Shown here: piece by piece, positions 35,465 to 45,245 of the stretch
How positions within the stretch are numbered: position 1 is the stretch's first letter
Layout: each line of letters opens with the position of its first letter
Assembly: GCA_900759665.1 (NCBI GenBank)
Contig: CAAEWE010000073.1
Span: forward strand, 1 to 58,013
From: Lachnospiraceae bacterium
GTDB taxonomy: Bacteria > Bacillota > Clostridia > Lachnospirales > Lachnospiraceae
Direction: 5' to 3'
Length of the DNA: 58,013 bases
The notes under the pieces: generated by a model
The model's database searches: none
Seen by the model: the letters and a program-made list of their open reading frames with translations, nothing else
Told to the model about the DNA's origin: nothing
Position numbers and translations under genes: made by a program

Positions 35465-35504
35465 GTTACAATGGATAAGAACACAATACTATCAGTTTTG
35501 TAAC
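35465..35504. promoter_or_regulatory. Candidate AraC operator and divergent promoter region
   Basis: GTTACAA (35465-35471) and TTGTAAC (35498-35504) are perfect inverted half-sites with centres 33 bp apart, in the 138-bp gap between the endoglucanase and the AraC-type gene. On the minus strand TTGTGT and TATTTT, 17 bases apart, overlap the region and could be the endoglucanase promoter. Binding by the neighbouring regulator is inferred. Confidence 0.5.
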
Positions 35505-35547
35505 GATATTTATAACTTTTGTATCTTTTTGTGGAGGATTTTTACAA

Positions 35548-36438
35548 ATGATCGATATAGAAATTATGCAGGATGCCTCCGAGATCATCCATTATGATTC
35601 CCCGGAGATATCCTATGCCGTTCAGGAACGTCTTCTCTCAAACTTCACAGATATGCGGGCTCTCTGCCATTGGCATGATGATATTGAGCTGCTCCATATC
35701 TTTGATGGAGAGATGAATTACGATGTCAACGGACAGAAGTATTTATTTAAAAAAGGGGATACGATTTTTATAAATTCCCGCCAGCTTCATTATGGATATG
35801 ACCATGATCAGCACGAATGTGAGTTTATGGTGGTCCTGATCCATCCGGAGCTTTTAAAAGCAAGCAATTATATGTATCGAAGATATGTGCTTCCCATCCT
35901 AAATTATGCCACGGATATTGTGATCATAGAAAACAACTCTCCTTCTGGTGCTGTACTGGCACAGCTTTTTGAGAATATCCGTCTTTGCCGGAAGCAGGAC
36001 AAAAGCTGCCACGAATTTCAGCTTCTGGGATATTTTTATGAAATATGGAGCATTATCTATGAGAACTGTAATATCGAAGACAACGTAATCTCCAATCAGG
36101 AGAATCCTGATATCCAGATACAGAAGCAGATGGTTTCCTATATTTACCAGCATTATCAGGAGCACATCACTCTGGAGGATATCGCCTCTGCGGGCATGGT
36201 CAGCCGTAGCAAGTGCTGCAAGATCTTTCAGAAGTACCTGTCGCAGTCACCGATCTCCTTTCTCAATGATTATCGTATGGAGATCAGCTGCAATCTTTTG
36301 AGTGATACCACCTTCAGCATTACACAGATTGCCACCTCCTGCGGTTTTAATCATTTGAGCTACTATTCCAAAATGTTTCTTCAACGGTACGGCTGTACCC
36401 CAAACACCTATCGGAAAATGCATCAGACGGCATCGTAA
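35548..36438 (+). CDS. AraC-family transcriptional regulator with cupin domain (296 aa)
   Basis: The N-terminal ~160 residues hold a cupin sugar-sensing fold (CHWHDDIELLHIFDGEMNY, KKGDTIFINSRQLHYG) and the C-terminal 100 residues two helix-turn-helix motifs (ITLEDIASAGMVSRSKCCKIF and SITQIATSCGFNHLSYYSKMF). Such proteins commonly activate genes for glycan use after binding an oligosaccharide. It is divergent from the GH5 endoglucanase, so a beta-glucan-derived sugar is a fair guess for the ligand. The ATG at 35548 follows GGAGG at a 12-base gap, which is long. Confidence 0.92.
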   Translation: MIDIEIMQDASEIIHYDSPEISYAVQERLLSNFTDMRALCHWHDDIELLHIFDGEMNYDVNGQKYLFKKGDTIFINSRQLHYGYDHDQHECEFMVVLIHPELLKASNYMYRRYVLPILNYATDIVIIENNSPSGAVLAQLFENIRLCRKQDKSCHEFQLLGYFYEIWSIIYENCNIEDNVISNQENPDIQIQKQMVSYIYQHYQEHITLEDIASAGMVSRSKCCKIFQKYLSQSPISFLNDYRMEISCNLLSDTTFSITQIATSCGFNHLSYYSKMFLQRYGCTPNTYRKMHQTAS

Positions 36439-36509
36439 ACATTTTGCCGGGTGTTTTGCCTTCCAGACAGATCGTGTCTGATCTCATCTTTTCCTAACAG
36501 AAAAACAAA

Positions 36510-36553
36510 AAGAGGCTTTCTCTCCGGAAATTCCCGGAATAAGGAAGCCTCTT
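36510..36553. terminator. Terminator between AraC regulator and phosphoglucomutase
   Basis: AAGAGGCTT (36510-36518) pairs with AAGCCTCTT (36545-36553); inside, CCGG and CCCGG can also pair. A-rich sequence lies before the stem and a pyrimidine-rich tail after it, so it can serve both converging genes. Confidence 0.7.
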
Positions 36554-36608
36554 CCTGTTTCTATTGTAAGACGATCACTTCTGCAAATATCGTCTGCCGG
36601 TTCAAAAC

Positions 36609-38339
36609 TTACATATTGGCAACCATTTCTGATACTGCCTTTGCCATTGCCTCAGACTTGGCATCGGCATCCTCCAGAGAAGTGCCTACTACACCATAGT
36701 AGAACTTCACCTTCGGCTCTGTACCGGATGGACGTACACACATCCATACATTGTCTGTCATATCGAAGTAAAGCACATTTGACTTTGGAAGTCCTGTCGG
36801 CTTTGTCTCGCCGGTTGCAACGTCTGTAATGATATCCTTCTGATAATCACGGAAGGAGGTTACCTTATGACCACAGAACTCCTTCGGTGGATTCTCGCGG
36901 AGTGTTGTCATGATCTCCTGAATCTTGGCAAGACCTTCGATACCCTTCATGGTCACTGACTGAACACCATCTTTATAATATCCGACTCTCTCATACAATG
37001 CCAGCATTGCATCCCACAGAGTCATATTCTTGGTCTTGTAATATGCTGCTGCCTCGCAAAGTGCCATCGTTGCCACGATCGCATCCTTATCACGGGCATG
37101 GGTACCGATCAGGCATCCGTAGCTCTCCTCAAAACCAAACAGGTATGTTCCCTTTCCAGTGGTCTCAAAATTCAGGATCTGCTGTCCGATATACTTAAAT
37201 CCGGTCAGCACCTCGATCAGATCTACGCCGTAATCCTTTGCAATAGCATCAGCAAGGTTAGAGGTAACAATCGTCTTGATCAGCTTTCCATCCGCAGGAA
37301 GTCCCTGTGTCTCTTTTCTCTGGGAGATCTCATAATCTGCCAGCAGACATCCGGACATATTACCGGTAAGTGTAATGTACTCGCCGCTCTTCGTATCCTT
37401 TACATATACCCCGAGACGATCGGCATCCGGATCTGTTGCAAGTACAAGATCGGCATCCTTCTCCTTGGCAAGCTTGAGGGCCAGCTCAAATGCCTCCGCT
37501 GCCTCCGGGTTTGGATAGCTGACGGTTGGGAAATCTCCGTCCGGAAGCTCCTGCTCCGGCACAACATATACGTTCTCAAAACCAATCTCTTTCAGCACTC
37601 TTCTGGCAGGAATGTTACCGGTTCCGTGAAGCGGAGTGTAGACGATCTTGAGATCCTTGCCCACTTCCTTAATGCTGTCCCAGTGAATAACCTGCTTTTT
37701 CAGCTCTTCAATATATTTATCATCAACGGCTGCGCCAATATTCTCATAGAGATCCTTTGCCACAGCGTCTGCTTTATCCATAGTCTTGACGGTATTCCAG
37801 TCGGTTACTGCCTTAACCTCATCCATAATACCGGTATCGTGCGGCGGTGTGATCTGGGCACCATCCTCCCAATATACCTTATATCCGTTATACTCCGGCG
37901 GATTGTGGCTTGCCGTTACATTGATACCTGCCACACAGCCGAGCTCTCTCACGGCAAAGGAAAGCTCCGGTGTCGGACGAAGGGATTCAAATACATACGC
38001 CTTGATGCCGTTTGCTGCCAGGCAAAGTGCAGCCTCGTCTGCAAACTCCGGCGACATATGACGGGAATCAAATGCAATGGCTACACCCTGGGATGTCTTC
38101 CCCGCTTTGTTGATATAATTTGCAAGTCCCTGTGTCGCCTTACGAACCGTGTAAATATTCATACGGTTGGTACCGGCACCAATGATTCCTCGCAAACCAG
38201 CGGTTCCAAATTCAAGATCCATATAAAAACGCTCTTTGATCTCATTGTCATTATCTGCGATGTCCTGCAGCTCCTTCTTCGTATCCTCATCAAAGTAAGG
38301 ATTGCTCAGCCACTCCTTGTAGATGTCTTTGTAGTCCAT
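36609..38339 (-). CDS. Alpha-phosphoglucomutase / phosphomannomutase family (576 aa)
   Basis: An alpha-D-phosphohexomutase of the long PGM2-like form. The ATG at 38339 follows TAGGAGGA. The four signature sites are present: the phospho-serine loop TASHNPPEYNGY, the metal loop DPDADRLGV, the sugar-binding GFEESYG, and the phosphate-binding RPSGTEPKVKFY. It converts glucose-1-phosphate and glucose-6-phosphate, feeding glycogen and wall sugars; family members can also use mannose phosphates. The gene stands alone, with its own ribosome site and terminator. Confidence 0.94.
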   Translation of the reverse strand: MDYKDIYKEWLSNPYFDEDTKKELQDIADNDNEIKERFYMDLEFGTAGLRGIIGAGTNRMNIYTVRKATQGLANYINKAGKTSQGVAIAFDSRHMSPEFADEAALCLAANGIKAYVFESLRPTPELSFAVRELGCVAGINVTASHNPPEYNGYKVYWEDGAQITPPHDTGIMDEVKAVTDWNTVKTMDKADAVAKDLYENIGAAVDDKYIEELKKQVIHWDSIKEVGKDLKIVYTPLHGTGNIPARRVLKEIGFENVYVVPEQELPDGDFPTVSYPNPEAAEAFELALKLAKEKDADLVLATDPDADRLGVYVKDTKSGEYITLTGNMSGCLLADYEISQRKETQGLPADGKLIKTIVTSNLADAIAKDYGVDLIEVLTGFKYIGQQILNFETTGKGTYLFGFEESYGCLIGTHARDKDAIVATMALCEAAAYYKTKNMTLWDAMLALYERVGYYKDGVQSVTMKGIEGLAKIQEIMTTLRENPPKEFCGHKVTSFRDYQKDIITDVATGETKPTGLPKSNVLYFDMTDNVWMCVRPSGTEPKVKFYYGVVGTSLEDADAKSEAMAKAVSEMVANM

Positions 38340-38461
38340 GATTCTTCCTCCTATCAGTGATGGCATATGCCTAATTTTCCATCTATTATTTTGTATGCAA
38401 AAATGCATATTGTCAACCAAAAATTATGACCATTTTGTAAATCTTTTGATAATAACCCTCT

Positions 38462-39826
38462 CTAAGGTGCCGGAGTTGCAGTTGTTTCCGCAGTTTCCTC
38501 CTTAACACCCAGATCCGAAAAACTGAATTTCACATCCTGGTCATCGTCCAGCACATCCACAGAATAGCTCTTCGTGGTATAGCCGTCCTTTCGCAGGGTG
38601 ATGGTCTGGGAACCGATCACCTTCGTAAAAGTACAGGGTGCCAGTCCCTTATATACATTATCCAGATATACCTCCGCTCCCTCCGGGGCAGAAACAGTGA
38701 TCGTGTGGTCGCTGTCCATCTGCTTCGTCTGTTCTGTTCCGGTGTCATCACTGCCCTTTTTGCTGCTCTTAGAAGAAGGCTTCGCAGTCGTTTCTGTGGT
38801 ATCCGCTTTCTCCTCCACCAGATCAACACGCACCGTAGAAGCTTTTTCCTCCACATCCAAAGTACCTGTATATGTTGTATATCCGGTCATGGAAACCTTA
38901 ATCTGATAGATTCCATACGCCAAAGCGATCGGCTTCGTATAGGAAACTGCCGTTCCGTTAATGGTAAGATCCGCTCCAGCCGGTTTGATATCAAAGGTCA
39001 GCACACCGATCTTGCTGTCTGCCGGCTCATAATCGCTAAAATCAAGCGTGACCTCTTTGCCATTCTGAACCGTGACATTTTTTACCGCTGTCGAATGATT
39101 CTTGCTCAGGATCACCTTATAAGAACCCTCCCGCACGGTGATCAGCATATTGGCGGTCACAGGCAGGATCATACTGTCTCCCACCTCGATCATGCCGCCG
39201 ATAAAGTCCTTATAATGGGACAGTCTGATATAGCCATGTCCCCTGGTCTTTACGACAGAATACACATTATAACCGGTTCCACGCACCGTCAGCACATCCT
39301 GCTTATTGATCTCCATTCTTTCTATCGGACTGCCATCGGAAGCAAAAAACGTCTGATCGGTATATTTATATTTGCGGTCGGCAAAGGACAGGCTGCCCTC
39401 ATCACTGTCAAACTTATAATCATTAACCTCCTGATACTCCCATACGTCTTCCGGAATATCGGTAGACAGCAGCCTTCCATCAGACGGATCATATTTCGCT
39501 TCGATGATCTCTCCGACTTCGATCTCACTGCCATCCCGTTCCTGTCCGAAACGGTCTGTCATGGTGGCAGTCGCATCATATGCGATAACTGTCTCAATGT
39601 CACTGCCCAGATCCCGCAAAGTCAACTGACCCACCTGTGCATCATTGGCAGTCACAACACCTTCCACACCGGATGGCGTTTCCGTGGCACCTCCTGACGC
39701 ACCACTGTTTACCCCCTGCTTTCCCTGCCCGGAGGAACAACCCCACAATACGGTGCTGCACACAAAAAACGCGCCCAGACATAACAGGACGCGCCAAATC
39801 TTATTGTTTTTCATACGAAACATCAT
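38462..39826 (-). CDS. PEGA-domain lipoprotein (454 aa)
   Basis: A lipoprotein signal with lipobox VLWGC (Cys30) is followed by a Gly/Ser linker, a beta-rich middle region and two PEGA-type domains: GVLTFDIKPAGADLTINGTA and ITVSAPEGAEVYLDNVYKGL. PEGA domains occur in bacterial surface proteins and probably bind ligands or other proteins. The ATG at 39826 follows GAGG with a seven-base gap. The function cannot be read further. The C-terminus is Thr/Ala/Pro-rich. Confidence 0.85.
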   Translation of the reverse strand: MMFRMKNNKIWRVLLCLGAFFVCSTVLWGCSSGQGKQGVNSGASGGATETPSGVEGVVTANDAQVGQLTLRDLGSDIETVIAYDATATMTDRFGQERDGSEIEVGEIIEAKYDPSDGRLLSTDIPEDVWEYQEVNDYKFDSDEGSLSFADRKYKYTDQTFFASDGSPIERMEINKQDVLTVRGTGYNVYSVVKTRGHGYIRLSHYKDFIGGMIEVGDSMILPVTANMLITVREGSYKVILSKNHSTAVKNVTVQNGKEVTLDFSDYEPADSKIGVLTFDIKPAGADLTINGTAVSYTKPIALAYGIYQIKVSMTGYTTYTGTLDVEEKASTVRVDLVEEKADTTETTAKPSSKSSKKGSDDTGTEQTKQMDSDHTITVSAPEGAEVYLDNVYKGLAPCTFTKVIGSQTITLRKDGYTTKSYSVDVLDDDQDVKFSFSDLGVKEETAETTATPAP

Positions 39827-39895
39827 AATTCGAACCTCATTTATTATCCGTTGTACCATCTATGTCCCAGCCAATATTTTAACACAGCCCCTCTC

Positions 39896-40888
39896 TCACA
39901 TCAATATTTCTTTTGCCTCCTTCAGAAAACCACTTCTCTGCTCCTCCTGACTGCGGATCTTTAAGAGCTTCTCCAGATTCTTGGCGGACATCCAGGATTT
40001 CCGGCTGTTGTAATAAAAGTTCACAAGCTTCCAATATTTTTCCGGATAAAGAAGCATGGCATAAAGCACTGTCTTTTCACTGTCATTTAAATGCCTCTCC
40101 CCGTGATATGTCTCGATCAGACATCTGCCCAGCTCCGGATGCCAGGAATTTTTCTCCATTGCCTTACGCAACAGGTCATACAGATCCCTGATCTGAAGCC
40201 CGATCTCTGCCCTGTCAAAATTGGTGACTGCCATATCGTTTCCGGTGAACAAAACATTATGATAAGTATAACTGCCATGGCGCACCAGCCCTCTGGCAAG
40301 AGTCTGCTGCCAAAGCTCTTCATAACCGCATTCTTGTAAAAGACTCTGTGCCAGACATGCCTGCCCATAAAAAATATCAAAGGACTCCAGCAGACAGATC
40401 TCCATTTCATTTTTTTGTTTTTTTCCACGGATATAACTGCGGACCCGTTTCATTTCTTTATTATGCCGCTCCATCTCCTGCCGGATACTTTCCTTCTGGA
40501 CATAAGAATTTTCTTCCATTCTGCCAAGCTGCATAAATGTATGAAGCCTCCCCAGATACCCGGCACATTTCACGACGCACCGGTGATCCCGGATATCACA
40601 TTCCGTTCCTGTATACCACTGCCGCATCACCCAGTTATTGCGGTAATTATCTTTAGTAAAATACTCTTCCCGATTGTTTTTATATGTATGATCTACCAAC
40701 AGATTTCCCTGACGGATCAACTGCTCCTTGACCTTCTCCTCAAATTCGATCCTCGCCTGGCTGGCAGAACATTCTTTCAAAAGGCGGAGCCCCTGATCGG
40801 TCTCCAGCAGAAAAGCTCCTCTCGTCCGTCGTCTCGACCTGACCTGACAGGGATACTGTCTGATGATCTCCTCAAGCTTATCTTCCAT
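39896..40888 (-). CDS. CotS-family spore coat / phosphotransferase-fold protein (330 aa)
   Basis: The ATG at 40888 has GGGGAGG five bases before it. The sequence follows the CotS/aminoglycoside-phosphotransferase fold: GAFLLETDQGLRLLKECSAS, WVMRQWYTGTECDIRD, LGRLHTFM, a catalytic-loop-like LVRHGSYTYHNVLF and NFDRAEIGLQIRDLYDLLRK. CotS proteins are found in the spore coat of Bacillus and clostridia. The presence of this gene supports a spore-forming host. Its biochemical activity is not established here. Confidence 0.85.
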   Translation of the reverse strand: MEDKLEEIIRQYPCQVRSRRRTRGAFLLETDQGLRLLKECSASQARIEFEEKVKEQLIRQGNLLVDHTYKNNREEYFTKDNYRNNWVMRQWYTGTECDIRDHRCVVKCAGYLGRLHTFMQLGRMEENSYVQKESIRQEMERHNKEMKRVRSYIRGKKQKNEMEICLLESFDIFYGQACLAQSLLQECGYEELWQQTLARGLVRHGSYTYHNVLFTGNDMAVTNFDRAEIGLQIRDLYDLLRKAMEKNSWHPELGRCLIETYHGERHLNDSEKTVLYAMLLYPEKYWKLVNFYYNSRKSWMSAKNLEKLLKIRSQEEQRSGFLKEAKEILM

Positions 40889-40943
40889 AGATACCTCCCC
40901 CATTTGCAATCGTCTCTTTTATCATATGAAAGATAATGAAAAG

Positions 40944-41852
40944 TTATACCATCGGGATCTGAAGCTTTAACTGAAAAATATCCCCCTCCAGCGAAGCGGA
41001 GATCCTGCCGTTCATATATTCCGTCAATTCCCGCGCGATCGCCATGCCAAGCCCCGTAGAAGTCCGGCTTCTCGCAGCATCTGCCTTGTAGAACCGTTCA
41101 AAGATCCGGCTCACATCGATTTCCTCCGGATGTGCTACTCTATTCTGAACAACGACACACGCCTTCCCCTCCACGGCGGAAAGGGAGATTTCAACCGATC
41201 TCCCTCCATGGTCCAGTACGTTTTTGATAATATTCTGCAGGATCCGCCGGATCGCCGCCTCATTTCCCAGCACAGGCATTTTCCCTTCCGGAATATCAAA
41301 GACCGGTTCTACGCCATTGTTTTCCCATTCCTCATAATAGGAAAACAGTGTCTCCTTCAAAACAGCATTAAAATCACATTCCTCCAGCTTCATCTCATAG
41401 GTCCGGCTCTCCAGTCTGGTAAACATAAACAGCTCCTCCAGAATATCCCGCAGGGCATGTATCCTCTCCTGTATGATCCGAAGATAGCGTTCCTGCGTCT
41501 CCCGGTCGTCCGTCTGTGCGAGAAGCTGAAAGTAACCGTCCAGAGACGTTAACGGTGTCCGGATATCATGGGACAGATTGGTATAGGTCTGCGCAATGCG
41601 GTTTTCATTCCGGATCCACTGCTGCCGTCTGGACTTCTGCTGTTCAAACACCTGGTTTAAGGTATCTGTCAGCCTGCCGATCCCGCCAAAACGGATGTCA
41701 CAGACCACATCTGCGTTGCTCTGCTTCTCCTCTAAAAAGCGGATCTGCCGCTCCAGATCCCGGATCTGCCAGATCAATTTTCGCAAAATAAGTCCCAGAA
41801 GCACCACAAGAATCCCAAAACCTATCGCCAAACCTGTCACTATCATATCCAT
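40944..41852 (-). CDS. Sensor histidine kinase of a peptide-antibiotic-type operon (302 aa)
   Basis: One N-terminal helix (MIVTGLAIGFGILVVLLGLI) and no sizeable sensor domain, then a HisKA domain with His in TNLSHDIRTPLTSLDGYF and an HATPase with N-box ILQNIIKNVLDHG and GLGMAIARELTEYMNG. Such small kinases often sense through a partner ABC transporter. It is the last gene of the order regulator-ATPase-permease-kinase and should phosphorylate the OmpR-type regulator at the other end. Confidence 0.92.
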   Translation of the reverse strand: MDMIVTGLAIGFGILVVLLGLILRKLIWQIRDLERQIRFLEEKQSNADVVCDIRFGGIGRLTDTLNQVFEQQKSRRQQWIRNENRIAQTYTNLSHDIRTPLTSLDGYFQLLAQTDDRETQERYLRIIQERIHALRDILEELFMFTRLESRTYEMKLEECDFNAVLKETLFSYYEEWENNGVEPVFDIPEGKMPVLGNEAAIRRILQNIIKNVLDHGGRSVEISLSAVEGKACVVVQNRVAHPEEIDVSRIFERFYKADAARSRTSTGLGMAIARELTEYMNGRISASLEGDIFQLKLQIPMV

Positions 41853-41932
41853 CTATCATCCTTTCTCTGCCTGCTGATCACTGATACAACGCCACGGACC
41901 ACTCCATTGTTATCCGTTTTTGCCCCTTGGTA

Positions 41933-42796
41933 TCAGAGCAGATCTCTCTTCTCTACCGATACAAGGCTGACCAATGTGGACACCACCAGATAAGCCGCCG
42001 CCAGAAGCAAAATATTCCGGATCTGGACTGCTCCTGCTCCCGGCAGCAGCTCCGACATCTTTGTGGTGAGCAGATAATTTTCTAAGTGAAGATCCTTAAC
42101 AGAAAAGAACCTGTCACATACCGCATCAAGACCGGTGCAGATCAGTCCGGCCACCCCCATACTAAGGCAGGTTCCCGCCAGCATACCAAAGGCACGGCTG
42201 CGAAGTACCATGGTGATCGTCATGCAGGCAACCAGAAAGCTGTACTGCAAAACCACCTGAACGCCAATATACGGAAGATGCGTCTGAAAGCTTCCCCAAT
42301 GCAGATATCCCAGACTGATCCTCATGCTGACTGCTTCCACGAGAAATGTTACCACATCAAACACTAGTACATATGCCGCTGCCGCCGCCCATTTTGACCA
42401 GATGAGACTGCTGCGGTGTTTTACTTGTCCTCCTATATTTTTAATGTATCCGTTTTTGATATCTGCCGTCACATAAAGAACCAGAAAGATTACATTAAAC
42501 AGAATAAAAAGGCCGGAAGATAAATGCTGTCCATAAATCTCAAATACCGCCAGATTATCCACATCCATCCCATCTACGCTTTCTGAAATACCAAATTGCA
42601 CAGAGTTATCCTCCGGTCCGTTTTCCGTGCCATTGATCCCTATGATCTGGGTTGACTGTGCCTGGGTATTCTCTTCTATATCGTCCACCAGAAATGCCGC
42701 CGTCAGAACCACCATTGCAATGGTAATGATTGCCAGCACAAAAAATGATTTCATTCGAAATAATTTATATAATTCCATTCGTATTGTATTACACAT
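41933..42796 (-). CDS. ABC-2-type transporter permease (287 aa)
   Basis: Six hydrophobic segments with an N-terminal RMELYKLFRMKSFFVLAI start, typical of the BcrB/NatB-like permeases that work with a separate ATPase. The ATG at 42796 has GGATAG upstream. With the adjacent ATPase it should form a transporter that protects against or exports a peptide or lipid-linked compound; this is inferred from gene order with a two-component pair. Confidence 0.85.
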   Translation of the reverse strand: MCNTIRMELYKLFRMKSFFVLAIITIAMVVLTAAFLVDDIEENTQAQSTQIIGINGTENGPEDNSVQFGISESVDGMDVDNLAVFEIYGQHLSSGLFILFNVIFLVLYVTADIKNGYIKNIGGQVKHRSSLIWSKWAAAAAYVLVFDVVTFLVEAVSMRISLGYLHWGSFQTHLPYIGVQVVLQYSFLVACMTITMVLRSRAFGMLAGTCLSMGVAGLICTGLDAVCDRFFSVKDLHLENYLLTTKMSELLPGAGAVQIRNILLLAAAYLVVSTLVSLVSVEKRDLL

Positions 42797-42875
42797 ATCT
42801 CTATCCTTTCCAAAGCTTTGCTTTTCCCCTGATATCACAAATATTTTTCCGACTTTTAACAACATGTTCTATCTG

Positions 42876-43781
42876 CTATGCAGAGGTCAGATTCAGGAAA
42901 TAGCTCTCTAATTCCTCCTGATTCACCTTCATCTCACGCGGCAGCACTCCCGCCGTGACAAGCTCCCGGTTAATAAGCATGCTGTCCTCTAAGCGTTCAT
43001 ACACATATAAGTGTGTTTTGTCCACCGCCTCATACTTGTGGATGTTCATGCCATCCAGTACCGTCATGGCTCTCTCCGGTTCATCTAACACCAGTTCCAG
43101 TCTCTTTTCGCACTGCTGCAGAAGCTGCTCCTGGGAAAGCTCCTTAATAAGACATCCCTTATGAATAATTCCAAAGTCGGTGCAAAGTTTAGAAAGCTCC
43201 TCCAGAATATGGCTGGAGATCAGAATGGTCAGTCCCCGTTCCTGGGCCAGGCGGCGAAGCATATCACGTACCTCCGCAATACCCTGAGGATCCAGTCCAT
43301 TGATTGGTTCATCCAGAACCAGAAAATCAGGATTTCCCACCATCGCCAGACCAATCCCCAGACGCTGCTTCATTCCAAGAGAAAAGTGACCTGCCTTCTT
43401 CCTGCCAACATCTGAAAGTCCTACCGTATCGAGAATCCAGTCCGCATACTTTTTATCCCGTATACCAAACAGCCTTGCCTTGATCATCAGGTTATCCCTC
43501 GCTGTCATATTGGCATAAATGCCCGGTGCCTCGATCAGACAGCCTACTCTCGGTCTTACCTGTGCTAACTCCTTCCCGGTACATCCAAAAATCGAATACT
43601 CCCCTGCCGTAGGGTTTGCCAGTCCACAGACCATCTTTAAAAATGTAGTCTTACCGGCACCGTTTCTTCCGATAAAACCATAGATGGCTCCACGGCGGAT
43701 ATGCATATCAATATTGTTGACTGCCTTGTAACGCCGAAACTGCTTTGTCAATCCATGGGTTTCTAATAAGATCTCATTCAT
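42876..43781 (-). CDS. ABC transporter ATP-binding protein, BcrA/NatA-like (301 aa)
   Basis: Walker A GFIGRNGAGKTTFLKMV, signature FSLGMKQRLGIGLAM, Walker B FLVLDEPINGLDPQG and the switch His in ILISSHILEEL are intact. A ~90-residue C-terminal extension is typical of lantibiotic-immunity and bacitracin-type ATPases. It pairs with the permease downstream and is probably induced by the regulator upstream. Confidence 0.92.
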   Translation of the reverse strand: MNEILLETHGLTKQFRRYKAVNNIDMHIRRGAIYGFIGRNGAGKTTFLKMVCGLANPTAGEYSIFGCTGKELAQVRPRVGCLIEAPGIYANMTARDNLMIKARLFGIRDKKYADWILDTVGLSDVGRKKAGHFSLGMKQRLGIGLAMVGNPDFLVLDEPINGLDPQGIAEVRDMLRRLAQERGLTILISSHILEELSKLCTDFGIIHKGCLIKELSQEQLLQQCEKRLELVLDEPERAMTVLDGMNIHKYEAVDKTHLYVYERLEDSMLINRELVTAGVLPREMKVNQEELESYFLNLTSA

Positions 43782-43871
43782 TCTTTTGTTACATCCTTTC
43801 CTTATGATGTCTACCAGTATAAAGAGTATCTCCTAATATAACGCTAAGAAAAAGTAAAGAAAATCTAAAGA

Positions 43872-44552
43872 TTATTTGGAAGTCTGTAAACGGTATCCGA
43901 TTCCCCATACCGTCTGAATATATTCTTTCTCCGTAAGACTTTTGAGCTTCTTACGGATATTGCTGATATGCACGTCCAGAGTTTTGGTCTCACCCATATA
44001 TTCTTCCTGCCAGGCATAGGTAAAGATGGCTTCCTTACTGAATACCTGACCGGGATGCTCCAGAAGCAGCTCCAGAATCGCAAACTCCTGACGGGTCAGA
44101 TGTTCCAATTCCTTCCCGCCGATCCAGATCTGATGAGTCCCTTTTTCTAAAGATATTTCTCCGCAGCTGATCCGGTCCGGTGCCTGCTCCCGTCCTGCAT
44201 GACGAAGCTGGATCTGCACCCTTGCAACTACTTCTTGAATATCAAAAGGCTTTGTAATATAATCATCTGCTCCATTTGTTAATAGCTCCAGCTTTTCTGC
44301 CAGAGCATCCTTGGCAGTCAAAACAATAACCGGAACATCTCCCTGACGCCGGATCAGTCCCAGCACCTCCTCCCCGGTCATTCCAGGCAGCATCAGATCC
44401 AGAAGCACCAGTGCCCACGACTCCTTTTCCAGCCACAAAGCCGCCTCTGTTCCAGAAAAGGCCTGTCCACAGGTGTACCCGTTTCCGGACAGTGCCTCCT
44501 TTAACAAATTATTGATATTTACGTCATCCTCTACGATCAGTATTTTATTCAT
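43872..44552 (-). CDS. OmpR-family response regulator (226 aa)
   Basis: A receiver domain (VEDDVNINNLL, Asp in LVLLDLMLPGMTGEE, Lys in YITKPFD) and a winged-helix DNA-binding domain (LTRQEFAILELLLEHPG through YIQTVWGIGYRL). The ATG at 44552 has GGAG seven bases before it. It is first in the operon with an ABC ATPase, permease and kinase, and most likely activates that operon. Confidence 0.93.
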   Translation of the reverse strand: MNKILIVEDDVNINNLLKEALSGNGYTCGQAFSGTEAALWLEKESWALVLLDLMLPGMTGEEVLGLIRRQGDVPVIVLTAKDALAEKLELLTNGADDYITKPFDIQEVVARVQIQLRHAGREQAPDRISCGEISLEKGTHQIWIGGKELEHLTRQEFAILELLLEHPGQVFSKEAIFTYAWQEEYMGETKTLDVHISNIRKKLKSLTEKEYIQTVWGIGYRLQTSK

Positions 44553-44641
44553 ACATTTCTCCATTCTATTCTACTTAAAATTTTGCCTTGGTGGTCTTTT
44601 CATCGTTCCTGCATTGTCAAGGCTTTCATACGCATCGCATC

Positions 44642-45139
44642 TCAGGATTCCTGCTTTGGCAGTCTGCTCACCACGCCTGCACCAATGATCCCCACCAGTG
44701 CTCCGGCAATCATGCCGCTAAACCACAGAACCCCCATATAATATGCAACACCGGAGGATTCCAGCACGATCATCGCCACCAGGATCTGTCCAATATTGTG
44801 GACAACGCCTCCCGCAATACTGACCACCGGCAGACGAAACTTTCCTGTCCGGTGCAAAAGAAGCATCACAATGGTGCTAAGCATTCCTCCCGCCAGACTA
44901 TACCATAAAGAAAACAGATTGCCGAAGGTAAATGCCACCAACAGGATACGGATCCCGTTGATCACCATGGCATCCACCGTTCCCAGACGATAAATGGCCA
45001 CCAGTACCACCAAGTTCGTCAGTCCCAGTTTAATGCCTGGAACCATTCCCAGCGGAGGCAGCTGCGCCTCCAGCCATGACAACACAAATGCCACAGCGAT
45101 CAGCATCCCCCTCAAAGCAATTTTCTGTGTCCGATTCAT
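44642..45139 (-). CDS. Gx transporter family / heptaprenyl-diphosphate-synthase-component-I-like membrane protein (165 aa)
   Basis: Five or so helices with the conserved PPLGMVPGIKLGLTNLVVL and GGVVHNIGQILVA segments of this small family. Despite the older name, members are membrane proteins that resemble ECF-type or Gx transporters and often neighbour FMN/flavin-related redox genes. No such partner is seen in this window, so the substrate stays open. Confidence 0.85.
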   Translation of the reverse strand: MNRTQKIALRGMLIAVAFVLSWLEAQLPPLGMVPGIKLGLTNLVVLVAIYRLGTVDAMVINGIRILLVAFTFGNLFSLWYSLAGGMLSTIVMLLLHRTGKFRLPVVSIAGGVVHNIGQILVAMIVLESSGVAYYMGVLWFSGMIAGALVGIIGAGVVSRLPKQES

Positions 45140-45245
45140 TCTGTCATTTCCTCCTAATCTTTCTATGTACTGCTATCCTTTTATCCCAGCATTATGAATC
45201 TGTCATTTTCTTTTTAATACACTGCTGTTTTTCAGAAATATCTTC

